From contig JAUILQ010000038.1 in NCBI GenBank assembly GCA_030433005.1, forward strand, positions 1-54,356: DNA of 54,356 nt. The letters run 5' to 3'. Both the position numbers and the translations under genes were made by a program. Below the pieces are notes generated by a model. That model saw only the letters and a list, made by a program, of their open reading frames with translations, did not search any database and was not told the DNA's origin. This stretch comes from Alphaproteobacteria bacterium (GTDB taxonomy: Bacteria; Pseudomonadota; Alphaproteobacteria; Kiloniellales; DSM-21159). This document shows, piece by piece, positions 40,239 through 53,700 of this stretch (position 1 is the first letter of the stretch; each line of letters begins with the position of its first letter).

Positions 40239-41483
40239 TCAGGAGGCGCCGTTCTCCAGCCGCGACCAGTCGACCGGACGATGGCGATCCAGGCTGCGCG
40301 TCGCGCGCGGCAGCGGGTACTTGAGGCCGGTCGCGCAGTTGAAGAGGACCGATTCCGCGTCGGGCTCGATCCAGCCCCGCGCCACCGCCTCCTGCCAGGC
40401 GGCGTAGGTCGCGGCGCCTTCGGGACAGAGCAGCAGGCCCTCGCCCCGCGCCACCTCGTCACGGGCCGCCAGGATGCGCTCGTCGTCGATCGCCAGGGCG
40501 AAGCCGTTGGATTCGCGCACCGCGCGCAGGATCAGGAAGTCGCCGATCGCAGCCGGCACGCGGATGCCGGCGGCCACCGTCTGCGCGTTGTCCCACAGCG
40601 GCGCGTGCTCCTCGCCGGCTTCCCAGGCCTTGACGATGGGCGCGCAGCCGCTGGCCTGGACCGCGATCATCTTCGGCCGCTCGGGGCCGATCCAGCCCAG
40701 CGCTTCCAACTCGTCGAAGGCCTTCCACATGCCGATCAGGCCGGTGCCGCCGCCCGTCGGGTAGAAGATCGCGTCGGGCAGGCGCCAGCCGAGCTGCTCG
40801 GCGAGCTCCAGGCCCATCGTCTTCTTGCCCTCGATGCGATAGGGCTCCTTCAGCGTCGAGACGTCGAACCAGCCGCGCTCCGCCTTGCCCTCGCCGACCA
40901 GCTTGCCGCAGTCGTTGATCAGGCCGTTGACGCGGATCACCGTGGCGCCCTGGGCCTCGATCTCCGACAGGTTGATCTCGGGCGTGTCGGCCGGGCAGAG
41001 CACCGTCGCGGTCAGGCCGGCGCGGCTGGCGTAGGCCGCCAGGGCGGCGCCGGCGTTGCCGTTCGACGGCATCGCCAGGTCGGTGATGCCGAGCTCCTTG
41101 GCCATGGCGACCGCCAGGGCGAGGCCGCGCGCCTTGAACGAGCCGGTCGGCAGTCGCCCTTCGTCCTTGACCAGCAGCCGGCCGGCTCCGGCCCCCTGTC
41201 CCGCCGCGAGGCGGTCGAGCGCGATCAGCGGCGTCACCACCTCGCCCAGGCTCACCCGATTGGCGGGCGTCGCGACCGGCAGGAACTCTGCGTAACGCCA
41301 GAAGCCGGCGACCGGTCGGCGGGCCAGCTCCTCCTTGCTCAGCGTGCGGCCGAGTGCCTCAAGGTCGTAGCGCACGAGAAGCGGCTTGCCGCTATCGGAA
41401 AGGTTGTATTTCCGTCCGGCCGGATAGGTGTCTCTCGTTGCAGAACATTCAAGATGAGTTACGAAAGTTGCATTCCTCGGCAC
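40239..41483 (-). CDS. thrC: Threonine synthase
   Basis: This 414-residue PLP enzyme of fold type II converts O-phosphohomoserine to threonine. The PLP lysine is in LPTGSFKARGLALAV, the phosphate loop in FYPTGGGTGLIGMWKAFDEL and SNGNAGAALAAYA, with TVLCPADTPEINLSEIEAQGA and LLLCPEGAATYAAWQEA also present. The N-terminal ECSATRDTYPAGRKYNLS region has the cysteine of the plant-type/short form. I chose GTG at 41483, which has AAGG 8 bases upstream; the GTG at 41492 is alternative. Threonine dehydratase-like proteins share this fold, but the N-terminal region favours threonine synthase. It is divergent from the giant repeat protein gene. Confidence 0.9.
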   Translation of the reverse strand: MPRNATFVTHLECSATRDTYPAGRKYNLSDSGKPLLVRYDLEALGRTLSKEELARRPVAGFWRYAEFLPVATPANRVSLGEVVTPLIALDRLAAGQGAGAGRLLVKDEGRLPTGSFKARGLALAVAMAKELGITDLAMPSNGNAGAALAAYASRAGLTATVLCPADTPEINLSEIEAQGATVIRVNGLINDCGKLVGEGKAERGWFDVSTLKEPYRIEGKKTMGLELAEQLGWRLPDAIFYPTGGGTGLIGMWKAFDELEALGWIGPERPKMIAVQASGCAPIVKAWEAGEEHAPLWDNAQTVAAGIRVPAAIGDFLILRAVRESNGFALAIDDERILAARDEVARGEGLLLCPEGAATYAAWQEAVARGWIEPDAESVLFNCATGLKYPLPRATRSLDRHRPVDWSRLENGAS

Positions 41484-41777
41484 GGCCGGCACCTTGCAAA
41501 GTTGTTTACCGTTACGGCCAGGATAGCGGCCGCCGCAGAGTTCGTCATCTCGTGGAAAGTTCGCTGTTTTCCTTGGCTTCGAAGGCGTCGGTTCCGAATC
41601 GGCCTGGCCGCCATGGTTAACGTCCGGCCGACGACATGCGCAATTTCAAAAAAAATCAATGTGTAAACCTTCCGTTAATAGTTTTCCCTGGCGTGACCTC
41701 GGCACGGGCAGTATCGTTCGCCGATCAATTGAGTTGGATCCGGCTGTCCGCGGACCTTTTTGGGGGAAGGCAACGGT
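41484..41777. other. AT-rich leader region of the giant repeat gene
   Basis: These 294 bases hold no supported gene. The stretch 41610-41700 is AT-rich (AAAAAAAATCAATG and CCGTTAATAG) and probably carries the promoter of the giant gene, but no -35/-10 pair is convincing. A 10-bp palindrome GTCCGCGGAC (41746-41755) followed by CTTTTT lies 22 bases before the start codon and could fold in the leader. GGGGGAAGG supplies the ribosome site 7 bases before the ATG. Confidence 0.6.
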
Positions 41778-44700
41778 ATGTCGTTGAACGAGAGGCCGCG
41801 GGGCGTCGGCAAGCCCCGCCGCCGGGGGCAGGGGCGCGCTACCGGCGCGCATTCCCACATGCTGCTGCTGGAGCCCCGCGTCCTGCTGGACGCGGCGGCC
41901 GTGGTAACCGTCGACCACGTCGCCGACAACGACCGCCACGAGACCCAGGCCGAGGTCGCCGAGCGTCAGGCGCCGGTCGCCGAGGGACCGGGCGCATCGG
42001 AGTCCGGCCCCGCGGAGCCTGCGGCGGACGGCCAGGGCGGGGGCGAAGCCGGCGACGGCCTGGCGCCCGCCGACCTGCTGGCGCCGCCGGTCGATCGGCG
42101 CAGCGACGTCACGGAGATCGCCTTCGTCGACAGCCGCGTGCAGGATCCCGAGACCCTGCTCGCGCAGCTCGACCCCGACGCCGAGGTCGTCTTCCTCGAT
42201 GCCGGCCGCGACGGCCTGGCGCAGATCAGCGAGACGCTGGCGCGCTACGAGTCCGTCAGCAGCGTGCATGTGCTGTCGCACGGCGACGATGGCACGGTGT
42301 TCCTGGGCAACCGGGAGGTCAACGCGGGCACGCTGCTCAGCGAGTCCGACCAGGTCGCCGGCTGGGGCGACGCCCTGACGGCAGACGCCGACATCCTGTT
42401 CTACGGCTGCGACGTCGGCCGCAGCGATTCCGGGCAGGCCTTCGTCTTGACCCTGGCCGACCTCACCGGCGCCGACATCGCCGCCTCGGACGACGCCACC
42501 GGCCCGAGCGCGCGCGGCGGCAACTGGCAGCTCGAGGCGGCGAGCGGCAGCATCGAGGCGAGGGGGCTCGACGGCGGCGATTCCTATGGCCACGTGCTGG
42601 CGGTGCCCAACGCCGGCGGCGACGTCACGGTCACCGACCCCGGCGGCGGGGCCGTCGCCATCCAGGAGGACGCGCCGGCGCCGGGCGCCGCCAACATCCG
42701 CCTGACTCCCTCCAGCCTGTTCGACCCCGACGGCTCGACGCCGAGCGAGATCCGCATCACCTCGGTCACCGGCGGCACGCTGACCCAGGCCGACGGCAGC
42801 AGCATCGCGATCGGCGCCGGCGGCACCCGCCTGGCGCTCGACAGCGGGCACGTCGACCTGCGCTTCACGCCGGACAGCGGGCGCGACAGCAACGCGACCT
42901 TCCAGTACGTCGTCGTCGACCCCGAGGACAGCAGCTCGAACTCCGCGGCCTCGACGGCCACGATCGCGATTCAGGCGGTCAACGACGCGCCGAGCGCCGG
43001 CGGCGCCGCCACGGTAAGCGATCCTTCCGGCAATGCCGTCGCGATCCTCGAGGACGCCGCCGCCCCCGGCGCGGCCAACATCCAGCTGACCGTCGGCACG
43101 CTCAGCGATTCCGACAGCCCGGCGCCGACCCAGATCCGCATCCTGTCGGTCGACGGCGGCACGCTGACCCAGGCGGACGGCAGCGCCATCAGCCTCGGCG
43201 CCTCGGGCTCGTCGCTGACCCTGAGCGGCAACAGCCTGAACCTGCGCTTCACGCCCGCCGCGAACCGCGACAGCAACGCGACCTTCCAGTACGTCGTCGT
43301 CGACGCCTCCGACGGCTCGGTGGTCAGCGCCGCCTCGACCGTCACCATCCCGGTCGATGCCGTCAACGACGCCCCGGAGCTGACCGGCAACGCGATTCTG
43401 ACGCCGATCGCCGAGGACGTCAGCAGCGCCGCCAACAGCGGCGCCACCGTCGCGGAGCTGATCACCGGCGCCGGCTACAGCGACCCCGACACCGGCGCGC
43501 TGAGCGGCGTTGCCGTGGTCGGCGCCGACGACGGCAACGGCGGCGGCACCTGGCAGTTCTCGACCGATGGCGGCGCCACCTGGACCGGCATCGGCGACCC
43601 CAGCGACAGCTCGGCGCTGCTGCTCGCCAACGACGGCAGCACCCGCGTGCGCTTCCAGCCGAACGCCGACTTCAACGGCTCGGTGACGCTCAGCCTGCGC
43701 GCCTGGGATCAGACCAGCGGCGCCAACGGACAGACGGTCTCGATCGCGGCGAGCGGCGGCGAGACCGCCTTCGGCACGGCGACGCGCACCGCGACGCAGG
43801 TCGTTACCGCGGTCAACGACGCGCCGGTACTGGAGAGCGGCGTCTCGGTCGTCTTCGACGCCATCGTCGAGGACGTCGCCGACGTCGACAACGCCGGCTT
43901 CGCCGTCGCCGCCCTGATCTCGCTCAACGGCCAGGAGAAGGCGACCGACGTCGACGGCGACAGCCTGGGCATCGCCGTCACCGGCCTCGGCGGCCTCAGC
44001 GGCACCTGGCAGTACTCGACCGACAACGGCGCCAGCTGGAGCGACGTCGGGACGGTCTCGACGGCCCAGGCGCTGCTGCTGTCCTCGACCGCCAAGCTGC
44101 GCTTCAAGCCGGACAGCAACCTTTCAGGCGAGGCGACGCTCAGCTACGTCGTCTGGGACGGCTCGCAGGGCAGCCAGGGCAGCAAGGTCGACGCCCAGAG
44201 CCGCGGCGGCACGACGCCGTTCAGCGTGGCGACCGCGACCGCCTCGCAGCCGGTCTCGCCGGTCAACGACGCGCCTTCGATCGCCGCGGCCGCGGTCGCC
44301 TTCGCCGAGACCCAGACCTACACCCTGCTGACCAGCGACCTCGTGGTCACGGATCCCGACAGCAGCAGCGAGCAGCTGATCTTCCGCATCGAGTCGCTGC
44401 CCTCGAACGTGCGCATCACCAAGTCGATCGGCGGCACGGACGTGACCGCGACGATCGGCGCGCTGTTCAGCTACAAGGACGTCGCCGACGGTCTGATCAA
44501 GTTCCGCTACACCGGCGGCAACCTGAGCGCCGACTACAGCGCCGGTTTCACCTACTCGGTGCGCGACGGTGCCGGCGGCGAGGTCACCGGCCAGGCCTTC
44601 ACGGTCACGGTGACCGACGTCAACGCGCAGATCTCGGTCTCCAGCACCCAGATCAGCGTCAACGAGCGGATCGGCAGCGAGGCCTCGGACTATACGGTGG

Positions 44701-47700
44701 TCGCGCTGACCACCTCCGACGCCGACGGCAATGCCAACCTGATCACCTACACGCTGAACTCGCTGCCGAACGCGGCGGTCGGCCGGCTGGTCATCGACAA
44801 GGGCGCCGGCTTCGTCGACGCCCAGGCCGGCGACACGATCACCCAGGCCGACGTCAACGCCGGCAAGCTGCGCTTCATCCATACCGGCGACGAGCCGGCG
44901 GGCGCGCTCGCCTCGACCAGCTTCTCGGTCAGCGTGACCGACGGCAACACGACCGAGACGCCGACCACGGCGGGGCCGACGACGGTCACGCTCAACGTGG
45001 TCGAGGTCAACGACCCGCCGAGCCAGGCCGGCGTCGCGCCGACCATGTTCACCGTCGCCGAGGGCGGCAGCGGCGTGATCGGCGGCCAGGGCGCCGGCCA
45101 GGTCAACCTGGACATCAACGATCCCGACTCGGTGCGCGCGCGCGTCACCTACACGATCCGCAGCGGGCCGAGCGAGGGCGCCATCTACCTGAACGGCGTG
45201 CGCCAGGGCGTCGGGGCGACCTTCACCCAGGCCGATGTCGACAACGGCCTGGTCGAGTACCGCCACGAGGGCGGCGAACCGGCCAACAGCAGCGCCTCGG
45301 TGCGCGACGACTTCTTCACCTACACCATGCGCGATGGCGACGGCGCGGCGGTCGACGGCACCTTCGACATCAACGTCACGCCGGCCGACGACCCGACGGT
45401 CGACACCATCGGCCGGATCTCGCAGCTGGTCGGCGGCTCGACCATCGTCGGCAGCGGCATCCTGAACTTCACCGACGGCGACACCGCGCCGGCGAGCCTG
45501 ACCTACACGATCACCGGCGGGCTGCCGGCCAACGCCCGCTTCGAGCTGACCGGCAACCCCGGCGTCGCGGTCACCACCTTCACCCAGGCCGACGTCAATG
45601 CCGGCCTGCTGCGCTTCGTGCACACGGGGGGCGCCGGCGACGCCGGCAGCTACGCCGTCAGCTTCACGGTCGGCGACGACACCACGACCAGCCAGCCGCA
45701 ACAGCTGCCGATCGTGCTGCTGACCCAGGACCAGGCGAACAACGGCGGCGGCGGCGATCCCGGCACGGCCGGCGACAACACGCCGGGCCTCACGGCCAAC
45801 AAGCGGCTGATCGTCAGCGAGGGGTCGACCGGCACGGTCATCACCAGCAGCTTCCTGAGCGCCGGCGACGCCGACAGCGCGGCCGGCTCGCTGACCTACA
45901 CCGTGACCACCGCGCCGGCCAACGGTACCCTGCTGCGCAACGGCGTCGCCCTGACGGCCGGCGGCAGCTTTACCCAGGCCGACATCGACGCCGGGCTGAT
46001 CACCTACGACCACGGCGGCAGCGAGACGACCTCGGACAGCTTCGTGTTCAGCCTGTCCGACGGCGACGCCGACACGCCGGACGCGACCGGCCAGACCTTC
46101 AGCCTGGTCGTCACCCCGGTCAACGACCAGCCGGACATCACCCAGGTCACCACGACGCTCAACGTCGCCGAGGCCGACGACGCCGCGACCGACTACAGCT
46201 CGTTCGACCTCAGCGCGATCGACAACGCGGTCAAGATCACCGCCGACAACTTCGCGCCGGTCGATCCGGACAGCAGCGCCACCCAGCTGGTCTACGTGCT
46301 CGACCAGCTGCCGGCCGGCGGCAGCATCCGGGTCTGGGACGGCAGTGCCTGGGTCGCGCTGAGCGCCAGCGGCCGCTTCACGCCGGCCCAGGTGACCGCC
46401 GGCGAGGTCGCCTACTTCCACAACCCCGGCAGCGAGCCGAACGCCGCCAACGACCTGGTCCGCGTGCGCCTGACCGACCAGGCGACCAACGCAGACGGCG
46501 GCGAATCGAGCAGCGCGCAATACACGCTCAACTTCAGCGTCGCCAACGTCAACGACGCCCCCGTCACCCAGAACAACGGCATCTCGGTGAACGAGGGCGG
46601 CACCCGTGTGCTGTCCGACTCGATCATCGAGGCGAGCGACAGCGACGACGCGAAGGCCGACCTGACCTATCGCATCGTCAGCCTGCCGAGCCACGGCTCG
46701 CTGGTCGTCAACGGCGTCACGCTGACCGCCGGTCACTTGGGGACCGCCGCCACGACCTTCACCGAGGCGCAGCTCGACGGCGGCAGCGTCTCCTACGTTC
46801 ACGACGGCACCGAGAACTTCACCGACTCCTTCACCTACACCGCCAGCGACGACGAACCGGCGACCGGCAACACCTCGAGCGTCTCTGTGTCGGTGACGCC
46901 GGTCAACGACCCGCCCAGCATCGACACCAACAGCGGCCTGCCGGCGACCGTGTCCTACGAGGGCGAGACGGCGACCATCACGACCGCGATGCTCGGCATC
47001 AGCGACCCCGACAACAGCAACACCCAGGTCCAGATCCGCCTGACCAGCGCCGTGCAGCACGGCCGGCTGGTGCTCGACAACGGCGGCGGCGACGTTAAGA
47101 CGCTGGGCGTCGGCAGCGCGTTCACTCTGCAGGATTTGATCGATAACAAGATCAAATACCTGCACAACAACACCGAGAACCACACCGACGGCTTCTCCTT
47201 CACCGTCTCCGACGGTTCCGGCGGCAGCGAGCCGAGCGCCAGCTTCGCGATCAACGTCGGCCCGGTGAACGACAGCCCCCAGCTGACGACCCCGACCTCG
47301 GTCACCGTCAACGAGGACACCGCCGTCGTCATCACCGGCTTTTCGGTCTCGGACATCGACGTCGCCCAGACCGTGAACGGCACGCTGACTCTGACCTTCG
47401 CGGTGTCCAACGGCACGCTGCAGCTGGTCTCCAACGCGACCGACACGACCAGCGGCACCTTTTCGGTCAGCGGCAACGGCAGCGGCACGCTGACGGTCAC
47501 CGGCACGGTGGCGCAGCTGACCACGGCGCTGGCCAGCGGCATCCGCTACCAGGGCAGCGCCAACTTCAACGACCTGCGCGGCAGCGAGTCGATGAGCGTC
47601 ACGCTGTCGGATACCGGCAACAGCGGGCGCGATCCCGGCGACGGCGGCAGCCCGGCGATCGTCAACACGCCGAACACCGGGAACGCCAGCGCCCAGGTCG

Positions 47701-50700
47701 CGAGCGCCACCGTGGCGATCTCGGTGCGCCCGGTGAACGACAAGCCGGGCATGACCTACGCCGGCTCGAACTTCGACGGCCAGACGGTCAACCTCAGCGT
47801 CGACGAGGACACGAACCTCGCGCTGTCGAACCTGGTGGTCACCGACATCGAGGCTCAGTACACCGAGACCAACGGCGTCGTCGACGGCACCCTGCAGGTC
47901 ACGCTGACCGCCTCGAACGGCACGCTGACCGTGCAGGACAGCGGGCTGAGCGCCGCCACGGTCTCGGGCAGCGGCGGCGCGGCGATCACGGTGACCGGTA
48001 CCAAGGCGCAGATCGACGCCATGCTGGCGGCCGGCAACGTCGTCTACCGGGCGGCCCAGGACTACAACGGCGCGGCGACCATCACCGTGGTCACCAGCGA
48101 TCGCGGCAACGAGGGCGCCGGCGGCATCCTGACCGCGACCGGCACGTTGGCGGTGACGGTCAACGCGGTCAACGATCCGCCGAGCGTCAACACCCCGCCC
48201 AGCATCACGACGCCCAACAAGGCGCAGATCGCCGAGGACCAGAGCCTGGTCTTCAACACGGCGAACGGCAGCCTGGTCACGGTCGCCGACGTCGACGCCG
48301 GCTCCAGCCTCAAGGTGACGCTGACGCTCAGCAATCTCGGCAACGAGAACACGGTCCAGGGTAGCTCGCCCGGGACCCTGACCCTGGCGACGACCAGCGG
48401 CCTGACGGTCACCGGCAACGGCAGCGGCACGGTCGAGCTGGTCGGCACGGCGAGCGCGATCAACGCCGCGCTCAACGGCATGATCTATGCGCCGGCGGCC
48501 AACGACTACGGCACCTTCCGCCTGACCATCGTCGCCGACGACCAGGGCAACGCCGGCTCCGGCGGTGCGCAGACCGCGACCTCGACGGTCGACATCCGCG
48601 TCACCTCGGTCGACGACGCCCCGGTGGTCTCGGTCGACGGCTCGGCGCTCAGCGGCACGGCCTCGTCGAACGGCGGCATCGTCGTGCTGGCCGAGGACGC
48701 CGGCTGGGTCGACGTCGAGGACAGCGGCGGCAATCCCCTGGTCGTCTCCGACGTCGACCTGACCGAGGACGGCACCGGCTCGACCCTGACGGTCACCCTG
48801 TCGCTGCCCACCGGCAACGGCGACCTGCGCTTCGACGCCGATCCGACCGGCGACGGCGTCACGGTCGACAGTGTCACCGGCGTCGGCACGACGACCGGCT
48901 TCACCGCGGTGACGATCAGCGGCACGGCGGCCCAGGTCAATGCCGCGCTGGCGCGCCTCGAGTACCGTCCGGACAGCAACTTCAACACGCAGTACGGCTC
49001 GCCGAGCAGCGAGACCCTGCGCGTCGTCGTCGACGACAACGGCCATTCGGCGCCGACCGTCGACGGCGTCGCCGGCAGCGGCGCGCCGCAGCAGATCACC
49101 CGCGAGCTGCCGATCACGGTCAGCGCGGTCAACGACGCGCCGGTGCTGACCGCGACCTCGACCAGCTTCGCCTATCCGGCGACCGAGAACGACCCGCTGT
49201 CGATCACCGGCCTGTCGATCGCCGACGTCGACGAGGCCCGCGGCGAGGGCTCGCAGAGCAACCCGATGGAGGTCACGCTCAGCGCCGGGCTGAGCGGCGC
49301 GACCCTCACCCTGGGCACGACGACGGGCCTGCAGTTCTCAAGCGGCTCCAACGGCCAGCAGTCCTTCACGATCCGCGGCAGCGTCGCCGAGATCAACGCC
49401 GCCCTGGCGACCCTGGTCTACCGCTCCGGCGAGGACCCGGGGACCAGCGACACCATCTCGGTCTCGGTCAACGACCGCGGCAACCGCGGTACCGGCGGCA
49501 CGCTGTCGGACAGCGCCTCGATCTCGATCACCGGCATCACGCCGCAGAACGACCCGCCGGTGGTCACCCGCCCGGCCACGGTGACGGCGACCGAGGACGT
49601 CTCCTTCGCCTTCACCGGCGGCAACGCCATCTCGATCGCCGACGTGGACGCACGCTCCGAGACGGTGCAGGTCGCGCTCTCGGTCGCCGAGGGCACGCTG
49701 ACCATCGGCACGCTCGGCTCGGCCAGCGTCAGCGCCGGCGCCAACGGCTCGTCGGCGCTGACCCTCCAGGGCACGGTCGCCCAGGTCAACGCCGCGCTGG
49801 CGACGCTGAGCTACCTCGGCGCCGCGAACCGCAACGCGCAGAACGTCGGCGGCACGGTTGCGCTCTCGATTGTCGCCAGCGATCTCGGGTGGGGCGAGAA
49901 CGGCGGCCAGGTCGTCGCGGCGACCGACAGCGAGAGCGTTGCGATCACCCTGACCCCGGTCAACGACCAGCCGGCCGTCACGGCCTCGAGCGCCAGCGTC
50001 TCGGTCGCGGAGAACGCGACGACCGCCATCACCGGCGTCTCGGTGGCCGACGCGGCCGACGTCGACAACAGCGGCTACGGCACGGCCGAGGTCACGCTCG
50101 GCGCGACCTACGGCACGCTCGACTTCACCTCGGCGACGAGTGGCGTGACCGTGACCGGCGCCGGCAGCAAGTCGGTGACGCTGAGCGGCAGCATCGCCGA
50201 CCTCAACACGCACCTGGCCAAGCTGACCTACACGCCGGACACCAACTACACCGGCGCCGACACCATCAGCCTGGCCGTCGACGACCAGGGCAACGTCGGC
50301 GGCGGCGCGCTGAGCGACAGCGCTTCGATCGCCGTGACGGTCGGCGGCGACAACGACCCGCCGGCCTTCACCGGCCCGACCACCGCCTCGGTGAACGAGG
50401 ATGCGACGCTGACCTTCTCCTCCGGCAACGGCAACGCGATCACGCTGGCCGACGCCGACTCGCCGACCCAGGAGCTGATGGTGCGCCTGACCGTGACCGG
50501 CGGCACGGCGAGCCTGGGCACGACCAGCGGGCTCGACTTCTCCTTCTCCGAGACCAGCAGCCCCTTCTCCGCGGACGGCGGCACGACGAACGGGGCCGGC
50601 GACGGCAGCGGCGACGCCACCATGACCTTCAAGGGCACGCTGGCCGAGATCAACGCCGCGCTGAGCGGCCTCACCTACAGCCCGAACGCGCACTTCAACG

Positions 50701-53700
50701 GCCCGGCCAGCCTGACCATCCTGGTCAGCGACCTGGGCAGCACCGGCGCCGGCGGCGTCCAGGAGACGACTCACAGCGTCGCGGTGACGGTCAACCCGAT
50801 CAACGACGCGCCGGTCGCCAGCGGCAGCGCGACCCTGACCGCGGTCGCCGAAGACACCGCGAACCCGCCGGGCGCGACCGTCAGCAGCCTAGTCTCGGGC
50901 AGCTTCGACGACGCGACGGACACGGTCGCGGGCGGCAGCTCGGCCAACGCCCTGGCCGGCGTCGCCATCGTCGGCAACGCGGCGACGGCGGGCCAGGGCG
51001 TCTGGCAGTATTCGACGGACGGCGGCGGCAACTGGAGCGCCGTCGGAAGCCGCTCGGCCGGCAATGCCCTGATCGTCGAGGCCGGCCACCTGCTGCGCTT
51101 CCTGCCGGCGAGCAACTTCAACGGTACGCCGGGGGCGCTCGACGTCCGCCTGATCGACGATTCTTCGGGCGCGGTCACCAGCGGCGGCACGGCCGACCTG
51201 TCGGCCGGCGGCGCCACCGGCGGCACGACGGTCTACTCGGCCGCGACGGTCACGATCGGCACCTCGGTCAGCGGCGTCAACAACGCGCCGGTCGCCAGCG
51301 ACGCCAGCCTCGCCACGGCCGAGGACGCCAGTGGCAGCGGCTCGACCGTCGCGACGCTGTTCGCCGGCGCCTTCGACGACAGCGCCGACGAGGTGACCAG
51401 CGGCACCGGCGGCAGCTCGGCGAACGCCCTGGCGGGCGTGGCGATCGTCGGCAACGCGGCGACGAGCGGCCAGGGCGTCTGGCAGTACTCGACCGACGGC
51501 GGCACGACCTGGAGCGCCGTCGGCACACGCGCCGACGGCAACGCCCTGCTGCTCAAGACCACGGACCGTGTCCGCTTCCTGCCGGCCGCGGACTGGAACG
51601 GTGCGCCCGGCGCGCTGAGCTTCCGGGTGATCGACGACTCCTCGGGCGCCGTGACCTCCGGCACCCAGGACATCTCCGGCGCGACCGGCGGGATCACGGC
51701 GATCTCCGGCAGCACGGCGACGCTCTCGAGCAGCGTCTCGGCGGTCAACGACGCGCCGCTCGCGAGCGGCAGCGCGACGCTGGGGGCGGTCAACGAGGAC
51801 ACGAGCAACCCGCCGGGCGCCACGGTGACGAGCCTGGTCTCCGGGAACTTCGACGACTCGACCGATACGGTTGCCGGCGGCAGCTCGGCCCATTCCCTTG
51901 CCGGCGTGGCGATCGTCGGCAACGCGGCGACGAGCGGCCAGGGCACCTGGCAGTACTCGACCAACGGCGGCGGCAACTGGACCGCCGTCGGCAGCCGCTC
52001 TGCCTCCAACGCCCTGGTCCTGGACGCCTCGGCACTGCTGCGCTTCCGCCCCTCGTCGAACTGGAACGGCATCCCCGGCAGCCTGACGGTCAACCTGATC
52101 GACAGTTCCTCGGGCGCGGTGACCCACGGCAGCACGGTCGACCTCTCCGCTGGCGGCGCGACCGGCGGCACCACGGCCTATTCGGCCGCGACGGTGGCGA
52201 TCGGCACCTCGGTCACGGCGGTCAACGACGCGCCGACGGCGAGCGGCAGCTCGACGCTGAGCGCGGTCGCCGAGGACACGACCAGCCCCTCGGGCGGCAC
52301 CGTCAGCGCGCTGCTGGCTGCGCGCTTCTCCGACGCCACCGACGCGGTCAGCGGCGGCAGCTCGGCCAACGCCTTCGCCGGCGTCGCCATCGTCGGCAAC
52401 GCGGCGACGGCTGGCCAGGGTGCCTGGCAGTACTCGACCGACGGCGGCACGACCTGGAGCGCGATCGGCAGCCGCAGCGACGCCAACGCCCTCAGGCTGT
52501 CGACAGGGGACCGGATCCGCTTCGTGCCGACCGGCGATTGGAACGGCACGCCGGGCAGCCTGAGCTTCCGGACGATCGACAACTCGGCCGGCAGCGTCAC
52601 CGGCGGCACGACGGTCAACCTCTCGGCCGGCAGCGCCAAGGGCGGGACCACGGCGGTTTCTTCCGGGACGGCGACGCTCGGCACCTCGGTGACGGCGGTC
52701 AACGACGCGCCCACGGCAACCGGCAACGCCACTCTGACCGTGGCCGAGGACGACGGCAGCGCCAGCGGCTCGACCGTGACGACGCTGTTCGGCGGGCTCT
52801 TCTCCGACGCCACCGATTCGGTGAGCGGCGGCAGTTCGGCCAACGCCTTCGCCGGCGTCGCCATCGTCGGCAACGCGGCGACGGCGGGGCAGGGCGTCTG
52901 GCAGTACTCGACCGACGGCGGCGGCAACTGGAGCGCCGTCGGCACGCGTGCCGACGGCAACGCCCTGCTGCTCAAGACGACGGACCGCGTGCGCTTCCTG
53001 CCGGCGGGCGATTTCAACGGCTCGGTCGGCGCGCTGACCTACCGGACGGTCGACAACTCGGGCGGCGCTGTCACGACGGGGACCCAGGACCTCTCGAGCG
53101 CGACCGGCGGCACGACGGCGGTCAGCGGCAACACGGCGCTGCTCAACGGCACGGTCACGGCGGTCAACGACGCGCCGGTGGCCAGTGGCAGCGCGACCCT
53201 GGCCGGCATCGCCGAGGATGCCGGAGACCCGCCGGGCGCGACCGTGACCTCCCTGGTTTCGGGCAACTTCACCGACTCGACCGACACGGTCGCGGGCGGC
53301 AGCGCGGCCAACGCCCTGGCCGGCGTGGCGATCGTCGGCAACGCGGCGACGGCGGCCCAGGGCGCCTGGCAGTACTCGACCGACGGCGGCAGCAACTGGA
53401 CGGCGGTCGGGACGCGCTCGAGCTCGAGCGCGCTGCTGCTTCAGGGCTCGACCCTGCTCCGCTTCCTGCCGGCCGCCGACTGGAACGGCACGCCCGGCAG
53501 CCTCAGCGTGCAGCTGGTCGACGACTCGGCCGGCGCCGTCACGAACGGCGCCACCGTCGACCTCTCCGGAGCCGGCGCGACCGGCGGTACGACCGTCTAC
53601 TCCGCGGCCTCGGTGGCGATCGGCACCTCGGTCTCGGCGGTCAACGACGCCCCCACGGCCAGCGGCAGCTCGACGCTGGGCGCGGTGGCCGAGGACACGA

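Noticed and set aside
41636..47098. Open frame of 1820 codons on the plus strand in frame with 41636
   Set aside because: The translation is low-complexity Arg/Gly/Ala-rich sequence. The frame starting at 41778 encodes recognisable DUF4347 and cadherin-like repeats across the same DNA.
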